A DNA stretch of 64,000 bases from an uncultured Lachnospiraceae bacterium (lineage in GTDB: Bacteria; Bacillota; Clostridia; Lachnospirales; Lachnospiraceae), in NCBI GenBank assembly GCA_910579395.1, contig CAJTUC010000008.1, forward strand, positions 50,168 to 114,167, given 5' to 3'. The position numbers and the translations under genes are program-made. Numbering within the stretch: position 1 is the first letter of the stretch; every line of letters starts with the position of its first letter. Below are positions 9,601 through 17,430 of this stretch, in pieces. The notes under the pieces were generated by a model, which was not told the origin of the DNA, made no database searches, and saw only the letters and a program-made list of their open reading frames with translations.

Positions 9601-11960
9601 ATAATCTGGATGCGGAAGGAAAGCCGGCCGACTCGCAATTAGGCAGTAACAGTGGAAATTACAGTACTTACTTCCAGGGGAAATTATGGAGCACAATTAC
9701 CAATAATATGTATACTTCCGATAAGGGCGAAAATGTTGTTCCAGGACTCTTTAGCGGAACATTCAAGGATTACCCGGGCGGCAGTACGGAATATGAGAAG
9801 GACGAACGCGGAAATGATTTGATTGAATCCGTAACGATGAACAGCGTTAAATATTTGCCGGATTATGCATTTGATAATTGTGAACGGTTGGGAATGGTAG
9901 TGCTTGGACCGGATTGTGCTGATATTGGGACAGCGCCTTTCAGAGGATGTAGCCGCTTACAGACTGTCGGAAATAATGATTATTACACGACGGACAACGG
10001 CATTGTTTATTCCAAAAATAAAGATGGTTCTTTGACGATTGAAGAGTGTCTCTCCGCAAGAGGCAGTTTGGTCGGTCAGGCATATATAGATGCGACGGTA
10101 GACCCGAATATTGCAAAGGTAAGTGAAATCAAGGCGGGTGCGTTTGAAGATTGTATTAATATTTCTACAATAGATTTGAGCCAGACGGCAGGACTGACAA
10201 GTATACCTGAAGATTGTTTCAAAAATTGCCGAAGCCTTGACATCGCTACTGGAACAAGCAGAGGGCTTTCTTCTGTCGAACTGCCCGAGTCTGTAAATAG
10301 TATTAAGAGTGAGGCATTTGCGGGAGATACACCGATTAAGGTAACGATTCCAGGCCGAGAGGTCTTCATCGCATCGGATGCTTTTATACATAACGATGTG
10401 GGTGTTATTATCAGAACTTATCCGGGTACTTCAGCGCATGAGTATGCTACCTACTATAAGATGGGGCTTGATGATACGCTTGGCGTAAAATGCCTCGTTA
10501 CATTCTTGGATTATGATGGTACAGAGTTGAAATCAGGCTACATCGAAAGCGACTCTTATGCCGAGGCACCGGAATTCCCTAAGAGGGATAAGTGGATTTA
10601 TACAGGATGGCGCGCAGCCAATGGCGCGGACATTAAGGATCGGATTAAGGAAGATACGATATTTGTAGCCCAGGGATATTCTACCGATACGATGGTTGAC
10701 GGTAAGTATAAGGTCGAGTTCTTTGATACAATAGACTTTAAGTTACTCAGTACGCAGTACGTTGAAAGCGGTCAAAATGCAGTTGAACCGAGAGTACCTG
10801 AACATGCGGGATATTCTTTCGTAAGTTGGAGTGATACCTTTACGAATATTACGAGCAATAAGACGATATTCACCATCTTTAACGTGACCGGTTCAAGTGG
10901 AACCAGCGGCGGCACGACCAATACGAGCGGCGGTACGACGACCAACCCGAGCGGCGGTACGACCAACACCAGCAACGGAACAACTAATACCAGCCGCGGT
11001 ACGACTTCAACCAGCAGCGGTACGACCAGTAGTTCCACGAGTTCTTCATCGACGTCAGCAACTTCTACGTCAGGACAGAATGCGGGAATGTATTCTGTAA
11101 CGGTCGTTAACGGAAGCGGTAGCGGAACTTATCCGGCAGGTTCGACGGTCCTGATTATGGCGAATGAACCGGCAGAAGGCAAACAGTTCAGCAAGTGGGT
11201 ACTCAATTCACAGGGGGTAACACTGGCCAATGTCAGCACGACACTGACGACCTTCGTAATGCCATCGAGCAATGTTGTTGTAACGGCTGAGTTTATCGAT
11301 AAGGCAGCTGCGCCGACGACAGGAACGGTCAGCACAAGACCAGCGGGTACTACAGGCAGTAGTAACAGCGGCAATGGAAGTAATGGCGGTACAAGAGTGG
11401 ATATTACAAAGCCGGGCATCAATAATAAAGATTTGGCGACGGCAAATGTCAACGGCTCAACGGATAACTTCATTGTGAAGATTTCCGAGACACCGGAGGC
11501 AACACAGGCTGTTATGAATGCACTGACGAATAAATATGGAAGTCTTGACAATCTGCTGTATTACGCAATGGATATCAGCTTGTATGATTCCACTGGAACA
11601 ACGAAGATTACGGATACAACAGGTCTGACGGTGGATATCACGATACCGCTTCCGGATGCGTTGATCACATATGGCGGCAATAATATGATGGGAGCTGTTG
11701 TATCAGGCCAGATGGAGGACTTGGCTGAGAGATTTACAACAATTAACGGTGTGCCATGTATCAGCTTTACTGCGACACACTTCTCACCGTATACGATTTA
11801 TGTCAATACGCAGAATTTGTCTGAAGGTCTGCTGGATACAACACCTAAGACGGGGGACCCGATTCATCCGAAGTGGTTCTTATCGCTTGGTCTTGCGTGT
11901 CTGTCTGTCATTCTCTTCATGAAGAAGGATAAGAAGGCAGTGGTCAGAAGAACAGCATAA
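6609..11960 (+). CDS. Giant BspA-type LRR surface protein with sortase signal
   Basis: A 1783-residue exported surface protein, probably an adhesin or ligand-binding protein. It starts with a long basic signal peptide (KKSKRRLKRSVRRSLAAVL, cleavage probably near SALA). Many BspA/LRR_5 repeats follow (for example IGEEAFADATMLNSINL, VGKRAFSNCVRLETVTF, IGYGAFAKCSSLQKLNL), grouped at about residues 335-500, 700-780 and 1060-1240. Then come two beta-grasp InlB-B/Flg_new-like repeats (about 1290-1420), a Gly/Thr/Ser-rich linker (about 1426-1488), another repeat domain (SVTVVNGSGSGTYPAG) and a small beta domain. The C-terminus is TPKTGDPIHPKWFL (P at residue 1746), a hydrophobic stretch and a basic tail, which is a sortase signal. 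ATG 6609 is chosen for its ribosome site. It is followed after 25 bp by a related gene. Confidence 0.9.
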   Translation: MSKKTPVKKSKRRLKRSVRRSLAAVLMITAIAVAAIPVPENVAAPDGGVSALADEKEDVHANAMKDFGYDPSEQGDASNVDINLGRYAGKTVSELLDAGVFAQEGETGSGDTSGKKVYQSLAIRTIDGTDVLSWQFLYYQERNPSSAGPGGVVIQYNQEYTADKVNLSLMPITAYETVTVENYNKFWSGAAVAVEKIYSYDLYKSGGTTDAQKRDLSFFETYFPEEYRSKTEEFRKYQAAGEPAGQEPEVLTKIPTELADTQKLQYYCDVNMRAYGSGYTLRSVLDNRVQIDGASGGGMIYVAYGGKPAEGYSNDENGYLVQSRSVAMMIAIGDQALKGVSSVENMVISDMIQYIGEEAFADATMLNSINLANVKNVGKRAFSNCVRLETVTFAQGLDTVGAHCFSGCTALKQIELPVSVKKIGYGAFAKCSSLQKLNLDNISVACVIDDYAFFDCYSLNEIKMENANITDIGKGAFAVETGSQQFGITMPRSMQTSIADFMFAGRIGLQYVVFPQWRAGNNGGNIKVSNTAFHDCTNLEYVEFPAPETQPSACGYVTYDSDMLFADVINLSFYVKGPYRNANGGAASPRECTWDAVTAVDGMSIPYLYKLNGKDYYEVAYYEYDDKGNKIGGYLLCIDQDGVLTSCTTMEGYKPGTKLEIPNMVGNTKVQGIATDCFANFQDGKEKVQVLRIKDDSISVINDSTFENWPELREVYIGNSVTKVGNNAFKGCSNLVDVTFGSPANGNHAGFTIGTDAFKTESQQLTFHGDIVKGYAPFEWAVAPDNIIQTANGIRVCYRSLSPSYLTVMYNPITKYVTLLDYPKYSQVESILEETHRTNGDIPDGQTYVQWRVAALYAPYNITDDPTYDSYRTAFADAWAAAATDEEREAIYNDKALYGPWVKDVANWEDWKTPGSSGGSGDSAFNTLSDFLFEPIVVYAAEQPLAYYSKFKYDVIENVTSNDPYRAPTQEELDLVNATKNIVIPEGVDSIDVYGFRYNLDAEGKPADSQLGSNSGNYSTYFQGKLWSTITNNMYTSDKGENVVPGLFSGTFKDYPGGSTEYEKDERGNDLIESVTMNSVKYLPDYAFDNCERLGMVVLGPDCADIGTAPFRGCSRLQTVGNNDYYTTDNGIVYSKNKDGSLTIEECLSARGSLVGQAYIDATVDPNIAKVSEIKAGAFEDCINISTIDLSQTAGLTSIPEDCFKNCRSLDIATGTSRGLSSVELPESVNSIKSEAFAGDTPIKVTIPGREVFIASDAFIHNDVGVIIRTYPGTSAHEYATYYKMGLDDTLGVKCLVTFLDYDGTELKSGYIESDSYAEAPEFPKRDKWIYTGWRAANGADIKDRIKEDTIFVAQGYSTDTMVDGKYKVEFFDTIDFKLLSTQYVESGQNAVEPRVPEHAGYSFVSWSDTFTNITSNKTIFTIFNVTGSSGTSGGTTNTSGGTTTNPSGGTTNTSNGTTNTSRGTTSTSSGTTSSSTSSSSTSATSTSGQNAGMYSVTVVNGSGSGTYPAGSTVLIMANEPAEGKQFSKWVLNSQGVTLANVSTTLTTFVMPSSNVVVTAEFIDKAAAPTTGTVSTRPAGTTGSSNSGNGSNGGTRVDITKPGINNKDLATANVNGSTDNFIVKISETPEATQAVMNALTNKYGSLDNLLYYAMDISLYDSTGTTKITDTTGLTVDITIPLPDALITYGGNNMMGAVVSGQMEDLAERFTTINGVPCISFTATHFSPYTIYVNTQNLSEGLLDTTPKTGDPIHPKWFLSLGLACLSVILFMKKDKKAVVRRTA

Positions 11961-11985
11961 CAGATGATTCGTGGGAGTGAGTCCT

Positions 11986-14856
11986 ATGGGAAAAAAGATT
12001 AGAAGAGCAATAGGAGCTATGATGATGGCGATAGCAATCGCCATCACACAGCTGCCTGTGTCGGATGTAGAAGCGGAAGGCTCGGCTGCAGATAATGCGG
12101 CTGAGAACGTTGCTTCTGTGTCTGATTTTCAAGTGAATGGAACTACATTAGTGAAATACAATGGCACGTCTGAGAACGTGTCTATTTCTAATTATGTGGA
12201 AAAGATTGAGGCGGAGGCATTTGCCGGCAATGAGTATATCCGGACGGTCGAACTGGGCAATGGTGTGTTGAGTATAGGTTCCGGCGCTTTCAAAGGATGC
12301 AGCCAGTTGCAGTCGGTAACGATAGCGAATTCTGTGGAGACGATAGGACAGGCGGCTTTTGCGGACTGCCCTTTATTAAGTGATGTTCAGATCGGAAAAG
12401 GATTGAAAGAACTTGGGAATGGTGCTTTTGCGGGCGATACGAGTCTGGCATCGGTGAATTTTAGTAGCAGCAATCCCAATTTTACCTGTGAGGACGGTGT
12501 CATTTACAGTAAAGATGGCGGAAGCACGCTGTATGCAGTGCTGGCGGGGAGGCAGAATGGATATTACGCAATGCCTTCTACAGTCAGTACGATCAAGGCC
12601 TATGCTTTCTGGGGCGATGAGAATTTGCAGAGTGTGGATATCAGCGGCAATGTAAACGAAATTTCAGCCTATGCCTTTTCTAATTGTTGTAATTTGAAAC
12701 TTGTGAATATTCCCTATTCGGTAAGGACGATTTCGCTAAAGGCTTTTGAAGATTGTGTCCGTCTGCGCAATATCACGGTTCCTATTTCTGTTAATTCCAT
12801 ACACAGCACGGCATTTGATGGCTGTACAAAGCTGAATATCCATGCGGAAGAGGGAAGTGTGGCGAAGGCGTTTGCGGATACGCTGGTCTTAGAAGATATT
12901 GAGGTGGCGGAGTATGAGGATACGCCGCTTGATACGATTAACGGTATCGGTTCGGGAAACGATGATGCACAGGAAGAGACATCAGAAGTGGTGGACTATT
13001 ATCATGAAGTGACCCATATCAATCCGCTGGAATCGGAAGAGGACCCTTCTGTAAAAGGAAAATCCAGAATTCTTGATGACCAGGTCGTTATTTTCATGGA
13101 TAATGCGAGCGCGACTGTTAATACCGGCAATGCGGATATGACTGAGTATGAGGGAATCGTGTTCGGCGATACAGGAGAGACGATTGCGAGCATTTCCGGC
13201 AATACGGGTAAAAAGGGTTCTGCATTTCCGAAATATACAATCGTGAATGATTCAATCATTGCCGACCAGGCGTATTATAATGATGAACGGGCGTACATCG
13301 AAATACCGGATACCATTAAGGAAATCGGCGATTTTGCTTTTGCACGTTCTGCGCTGACGGATGCCGTGATTCCGGAAGGCGTTTCCCGGATTGGGTACGC
13401 GGCTTTCTATCATTGTGACGGATTGACTAATGTGGTCATCCCTAATACGGTGACGGAAATTGGGCCATCGGCTTTTGCCAATACCGCATGGCTTCAGAAT
13501 TGGGAACAGAGCACTGGTGAGAACTTTTTGATTGTCGGAGATGGTATTTTATTGGATTACCGCGGAGCAGATAATGTCGTTGTTATTCCGGACGGTGTAA
13601 AAACAATCGGTGCGGATGCGTTTGCATCAAATAAGAGCATCACAAAAGTAATTATCCCTGCCAGTGTGGAAACGATTGGAGAGGGCGCTTTTGCCGGATG
13701 CAGCAGTCTGTCGGAAACAGAAGGCGGCCAGTCGGTGCGCCGGATAAGGGACAGAGCTTTTCAAGGATGTCCGATACAAACGGTTCGGATTCCGGCCTCT
13801 GTAGAAGAAATTGGACTCAGAGCCTTTGATACGGCGGATTCCGTTAAAGAAGCGGGAAACGGTATTGTTGTTTTTGAAGGAACATCTTTGCCGAGGTTAT
13901 CTTACGAAGCATCCTCTGGAAAATTATATAATGATACTTTCAGAGGACTGGCATTTGACGGTATTAATGCCGCCGTAGTGCCGGGAACTGTGAACAGTTT
14001 TGAGGGAACCGTTTTGGACAGTGGATTATCCGGCTTTCGGGGAATCATCTGTCATGCAGAGAGCAGAGAGAAAACATTGAAAATCTGCCAGATGCGTTCG
14101 GATGGCAGTTCTCTTATTTCTTATCCGGATATCTATAGAATTAATACGACCGATTATACGCTTGATAAAGTACAGATTCCCAGAACGCAGAGTACTGGTA
14201 ATGTGGGAACAGATACAGATTTGAGCGATGAGAATATAGAATCGGGTGTGGCTGTTCGTATCGACAGTAACTCTATCGAAAACGGAGAGATGGCGGGTGC
14301 AGTTTTAAATGGTGCGGAAGGCGGATATATTCTGCAAATAGCGGATAGCAATGACGCGCGGAAATCGATTCAGGATGCTTATAAAGATGTGTACGGTAAC
14401 AGAACACCATCGAATCTTCAGGCTTATGAGATAACGCTTCAGGAAGCCGGAACTTCCATACCGATTACCGGACTCGGAAAGCAGACAATGGAGATTACGA
14501 TACCGTTTCCGAAAGGCATCGGGGAAGAAAATCTGCATGTGGTCTGTCTGGATGCGAACGGGCAGCTGGAAGAAGTGGACAGCAGGATTACCTCGGTGGG
14601 CGGCGTTAACTGTATTTCTTTTACAGCAGGGCATTTTTCGGCCTATGGTGTTTATAATTATATCTCCGGAAGTACGGCGGTCGTAAGCAACGGTCAGGCA
14701 GTCTTTACAAGTTCTTCCGGTATGAGAGATGCTTCGCCGGATACCGGTGACTACAGCATTCATCCGAAATGGTTTCTCGGAGCCGGCCTTTTCTTTGCGG
14801 GCCTTGCGTTATTTTTCTATCGTGGGAAAAAATATAAACTTCGTAAATCATGGTAA
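11986..14856 (+). CDS. BspA-type LRR surface protein with sortase signal
   Basis: A 956-residue exported protein, clearly related to the giant protein just upstream and likely in the same operon (25-bp gap). It has a signal peptide (MGKKIRRAIGAMMMAIAIAI, cleavage near DVEA) and two groups of BspA/LRR_5 repeats, about residues 55-280 and 430-610, such as IGSGAFKGCSQLQSVTI and IGEGAFAGCSSLSE. A C-terminal beta domain matches its neighbour (NCISFTAGHFSAYGVY against PCISFTATHFSPYTIY). It ends SPDTGDYSIHPKWFL (P at 918), a hydrophobic segment and RGKKYKLRKSW. Start ATG 11986 follows GGGAGTGA; the GTG at 11971 lies within that ribosome site. Likely anchored by the sortase at 4604. Confidence 0.9.
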   Translation: MGKKIRRAIGAMMMAIAIAITQLPVSDVEAEGSAADNAAENVASVSDFQVNGTTLVKYNGTSENVSISNYVEKIEAEAFAGNEYIRTVELGNGVLSIGSGAFKGCSQLQSVTIANSVETIGQAAFADCPLLSDVQIGKGLKELGNGAFAGDTSLASVNFSSSNPNFTCEDGVIYSKDGGSTLYAVLAGRQNGYYAMPSTVSTIKAYAFWGDENLQSVDISGNVNEISAYAFSNCCNLKLVNIPYSVRTISLKAFEDCVRLRNITVPISVNSIHSTAFDGCTKLNIHAEEGSVAKAFADTLVLEDIEVAEYEDTPLDTINGIGSGNDDAQEETSEVVDYYHEVTHINPLESEEDPSVKGKSRILDDQVVIFMDNASATVNTGNADMTEYEGIVFGDTGETIASISGNTGKKGSAFPKYTIVNDSIIADQAYYNDERAYIEIPDTIKEIGDFAFARSALTDAVIPEGVSRIGYAAFYHCDGLTNVVIPNTVTEIGPSAFANTAWLQNWEQSTGENFLIVGDGILLDYRGADNVVVIPDGVKTIGADAFASNKSITKVIIPASVETIGEGAFAGCSSLSETEGGQSVRRIRDRAFQGCPIQTVRIPASVEEIGLRAFDTADSVKEAGNGIVVFEGTSLPRLSYEASSGKLYNDTFRGLAFDGINAAVVPGTVNSFEGTVLDSGLSGFRGIICHAESREKTLKICQMRSDGSSLISYPDIYRINTTDYTLDKVQIPRTQSTGNVGTDTDLSDENIESGVAVRIDSNSIENGEMAGAVLNGAEGGYILQIADSNDARKSIQDAYKDVYGNRTPSNLQAYEITLQEAGTSIPITGLGKQTMEITIPFPKGIGEENLHVVCLDANGQLEEVDSRITSVGGVNCISFTAGHFSAYGVYNYISGSTAVVSNGQAVFTSSSGMRDASPDTGDYSIHPKWFLGAGLFFAGLALFFYRGKKYKLRKSW

Positions 14857-14919
14857 TTTCGGTGAAATGATATATAATATCAAAACGATATAAATATCAT
14901 TTTGGAAGCGGGTGAATCT

Positions 14920-15453
14920 ATGGACGCATTGAGAAAAGAAGTAATCTATACAATAGAGGATATTTATGCATTGCCGGAGGGGCAGCGTGCGGAGCTGATC
15001 GATGGAAAAATCTATTATATGGCGCCGCCGAATACAAGGCACCAGATGCTTGTAATGGATTTATCTTATCAGATAAAAGATTATATCGAACGAAACAATG
15101 GTGAATGTGATGTATTACCGGCACCTTTTGCTGTCTTTTTGAATGAAAACGATAAAAATTATGTGGAACCAGATATCAGTGTGATATGTGATAAAGATAA
15201 GGTTACAGAGAAAGGATGTCAGGGCGCACCGGACTGGATTATAGAAATCGTTTCTGCAAGCAGCCGTAAGATGGATTATTATACGAAGCTGTTCAAATAC
15301 CGTACGGCAGAAGTGCGGGAATATTGGGTCGTGGATTCGGATAAAAATACAGTGACGGTATATGATTTTGAAAATGACAACATGGAAGAATATTCATTTG
15401 GTGAGGATGTACCAGTAGGCATCTATAAAGGATTCGTTGTAAGGGTTGAGTAA
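14920..15453 (+). CDS. Uma2-family (DUF820) PD-(D/E)XK nuclease-like protein
   Basis: A 177-residue soluble protein of the Uma2 family, which has the restriction-endonuclease fold; its cellular role is poorly known. The pattern is intact: ELIDGKIYYM near residue 23, PDISVICDKDK in the middle with the metal-binding Asp, then DWIIEIVSASSRKMDYYTK with E and K of the active-site motif, and EYWVVDSDKNTVTVY. Start ATG 14920 has GGAAGCGGGTGAA upstream; a TTG at 14902 is less likely. Members are common in accessory regions and often occur in multiple copies. It lies 63 bp after the second BspA gene, with no clear terminator between. Confidence 0.88.
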   Translation: MDALRKEVIYTIEDIYALPEGQRAELIDGKIYYMAPPNTRHQMLVMDLSYQIKDYIERNNGECDVLPAPFAVFLNENDKNYVEPDISVICDKDKVTEKGCQGAPDWIIEIVSASSRKMDYYTKLFKYRTAEVREYWVVDSDKNTVTVYDFENDNMEEYSFGEDVPVGIYKGFVVRVE

Positions 15454-15488
15454 TTTTTTCTGGTATATAGTAGTTTGAGAAAAAGCAT

Positions 15489-15632
15489 TTGGAAAATAGA
15501 AAGCCAGATGCTTTTATTGAAATCAGCGAAGAATGGGAAGATGAATTGATGAAGGAGCTGAGTGAAGAAGAACTATTAGAAGAACAAAGCGATAAGTGGG
15601 GGAATGAAATCGTAATGGAAAGGGGCTTTTGA
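15489..15632 (+). pseudogene. Short acidic open frame, likely gene remnant
   Basis: A frame of 47 codons bounded by an upstream TAG at 15471 and a stop at 15630. It begins only with TTG (15489), or an internal ATG at 15549 giving 27 residues. The product is very acidic (ISEEWEDELMKELSEEELLE). No ribosome site is visible at 15489; GAAGATGAATTG lies ahead of 15549. It may be the tail of a decayed gene or a small unknown protein. Confidence 0.3.
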
Positions 15633-15646
15633 TAAGGAACGGAAAC

Positions 15647-15688
15647 AAAACTCCCGGCATAAGATAAGGAAAAAGCCGGGAGTTTTTT
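15647..15688 (+). terminator. Terminator-like hairpin overlapping the subtilase ribosome site
   Basis: AAAACTCCCGGC (15647-15658) pairs perfectly with GCCGGGAGTTTT (15675-15686), followed by two more T. By shape it is an intrinsic terminator for the Uma2 region. The ATG of the subtilase begins at 15689, directly after the T-run, and its only plausible ribosome site, GGGAG (15678-15682), lies in the 3' arm. The hairpin therefore both ends upstream transcription and masks the site needed to translate the next gene. Confidence 0.8.
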
Positions 15689-16579
15689 ATGTACCGCGTT
15701 AGAAAACAACTGGGCTGCAGCGAGCGTCTGCAGCAATCATGTAAGGGAGCCCCGGTTACTGTGGCAGTATTGGATACCGGGATTTACGAACATCCCGATC
15801 TCTCAGGCCGGATTGTGGCATTTCAGGATTTTGTAAATCGCCGAAGCAGGATATATGACGACAGTGGACATGGGACCCATGTTGCGGGATGTATTGGCGG
15901 AAGCGGCCTTATGTCAAACGGGAAATACAGGGGCATTGCACCACAGTGCCTTTTTTGTGTCGGAAAAGTATTGAATCAGAATGGAGAGGGTTCCATTGAC
16001 AGCATGTATCAGGGACTTTTGTGGGTAATCCAGAACCGCCTGCATTATCATATCCGTGTCTTAAATATTTCGGTGGGAATCGGGGAGCCGGACGAAAAAA
16101 GCAAAGTGATCGAAGTCATCGGTCTTTTAGAAGCGGTTTGGAAAGAGGGCATCGTCGTTGTATGTGCAGCCGGGAATGCAGGGCCGGGGAACGGAACGAT
16201 ATCGCCGCTTGGAAGCAGCCGGAAAGTGATTACCGTAGGCTGTCATGAGGGCGGTTATTTTGGAAACAGAAGAGGGCTGTGCGAGAATTATTCCGGCAGG
16301 GGAGATGCGAATGATTCTATCCGGAAACCGGATATCGTCGCTCCCGGAACGGATATCATGTCCTGTAACAACAGAGGAAACGGTTATGTGAAGAAAAGCG
16401 GTACTTCTATGGCGACACCCATCGTATCAGGGGCGGCGGCGCTGTTGTTACAAAAGTATCCTTATATGAATAACGAACAGGTCAAACGGAAGATGGTATA
16501 CAGCGCAGTGGATTTAGGCGATTTTTGGAATAAGCAGGGATGGGGAATGCTGGATATTCAAAGTCTGTTGGAGCAATAG
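15689..16579 (+). CDS. Subtilisin-like serine protease (S8 family), probably intracellular
   Basis: A 296-residue peptidase with the complete catalytic set: D29 in VAVLDTGI, H61 in SGHGTHVAG, oxyanion N163 in AAGNAGPG and S240 in GTSMATP. There is no signal peptide and no prodomain; the protein begins about 28 residues before the catalytic Asp, as in intracellular subtilases (ISP/AprX-like). The ATG at 15689 is the only sensible start, since the next Met lies beyond the active-site His. Expression must pass the hairpin at 15647-15688. Downstream is the promoter of the GntR gene, so it seems to stand alone. Confidence 0.93.
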   Translation: MYRVRKQLGCSERLQQSCKGAPVTVAVLDTGIYEHPDLSGRIVAFQDFVNRRSRIYDDSGHGTHVAGCIGGSGLMSNGKYRGIAPQCLFCVGKVLNQNGEGSIDSMYQGLLWVIQNRLHYHIRVLNISVGIGEPDEKSKVIEVIGLLEAVWKEGIVVVCAAGNAGPGNGTISPLGSSRKVITVGCHEGGYFGNRRGLCENYSGRGDANDSIRKPDIVAPGTDIMSCNNRGNGYVKKSGTSMATPIVSGAAALLLQKYPYMNNEQVKRKMVYSAVDLGDFWNKQGWGMLDIQSLLEQ

Positions 16580-16581
16580 GC

Positions 16582-16610
16582 TTGACACAATCAGTATGAT
16601 TGTATACAAT
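16582..16610 (+). promoter_or_regulatory. Promoter with palindromic GntR-type operator
   Basis: TTGACA (16582-16587), 17-nt spacer, TACAAT (16605-16610). The -10 box is half of the perfect palindrome ATTGTATACAAT (16599-16610), which resembles the TNGTNNNACNA sites bound by FadR/GntR-family regulators. The GntR gene lies 96 bp downstream, so autoregulation is a reasonable inference. Confidence 0.7.
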
Positions 16611-16618
16611 TATACCAG

Positions 16619-16684
16619 GCGTGAAGAGAAGTTCGCATTACGGACCCTCTTCACGCTGCAGAATGTGACGACGGACATTTTGCA
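16619..16684 (+). ncRNA. Two-hairpin leader element, copy 1 (before GntR gene)
   Basis: GCGTGAAGAG (16619-16628) pairs with CTCTTCACGC (16647-16656). Immediately after, TGCAGAATGT (16657-16666) pairs with ACATTTTGCA (16675-16684) with one G-U pair. There is no T-run, so it is not an ordinary terminator. It starts 9 nt after the -10 box, at the expected 5' end of the transcript. The architecture matches the elements at 33538, 40556, 46142 and 61057. Confidence 0.6.
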
Positions 16685-16705
16685 GGATGAGTATAGGAGA
16701 TTGAA

Positions 16706-17413
16706 ATGAACGACTATGATATTCGCAAAACGGTAAACGATAAATATTCTTTGCGCGGCAGGGTGTTTCAGAAAATCAGGGAAGATATTCTGAGCGGTAA
16801 GTATAAGGAACATGAAGAATTGAAAGAAGTTGCAATCGGAGAAGAACTGGGAGTCAGCAGAACGCCTGTCAGGGAAGCTTTCAGGCAGTTGGAGCTGGAG
16901 GGGCTCATTCAGATCATTCCCAATAAGGGAGCCTATGTAACGGGGATTACGGCCAAAGATGTCAAAGATATTTATATGATCCGTTCGCTGTTGGAAGGGC
17001 TCTGTGCCAGGATGGCAACGGAGAAGATGACGGAAGAGCAGTTGGAAGAGATGGAGGAGAATATTTATCTGGCGGAGTTCCATGCCGGGAAGGGGCATAT
17101 GGACCAGATGGCAGAGCTTGACAATCGTTTCCACGATATTCTTTATGAGGCATGTGATTCCAAGATGTTAGAGCATCTGCTTCGGGATTTTCACCAGTAT
17201 GTTCTCCGCGTCAGACAGAAGACATTGTCTACCAATACACGGGGACGGGCTTCTAACAATGAACACCGGCAGATTATGGAAGCAATCAAGGCTAAGGACG
17301 CTAAGAAGGCGGAGCAGCTTGCTAATCAGCATATGATCAATGCCTATGACAATATAGTGAAGAACGGATTATTTGAGATTTATGGAGAAGAAAACGGGCA
17401 GGAGAGAGGATAA
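16706..17413 (+). CDS. GntR-family transcriptional regulator, FCD (FadR-type) effector domain
   Basis: A 235-residue DNA-binding regulator. Residues about 15-85 form the winged helix-turn-helix ([20 protein letters not shown], then [13 protein letters not shown]). Residues about 95-225 form an all-helical FCD ligand domain with the expected Asp and His positions ([28 protein letters not shown]). Family members sense carboxylic acids or sugar acids. The gene is 17 bp upstream of isocitrate dehydrogenase, so control of icd by a TCA-type metabolite is likely but inferred. A palindrome in its own promoter suggests autoregulation. Confidence 0.92.
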   Translation: MNDYDIRKTVNDKYSLRGRVFQKIREDILSGKYKEHEELKEVAIGEELGVSRTPVREAFRQLELEGLIQIIPNKGAYVTGITAKDVKDIYMIRSLLEGLCARMATEKMTEEQLEEMEENIYLAEFHAGKGHMDQMAELDNRFHDILYEACDSKMLEHLLRDFHQYVLRVRQKTLSTNTRGRASNNEHRQIMEAIKAKDAKKAEQLANQHMINAYDNIVKNGLFEIYGEENGQERG

Positions 17414-17430
17414 TTAAAGGAGGACAACCG

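Noticed and set aside
11129..11551. Minus-strand ORFs within the BspA genes
   Set aside because: These are shadows caused by repeat composition; the plus frame is continuous and has clear domains.
16619..16684. Leader hairpins as simple terminators
   Set aside because: None of the five copies is followed by a T-run, and four lie directly after a promoter, before the gene they would otherwise silence.
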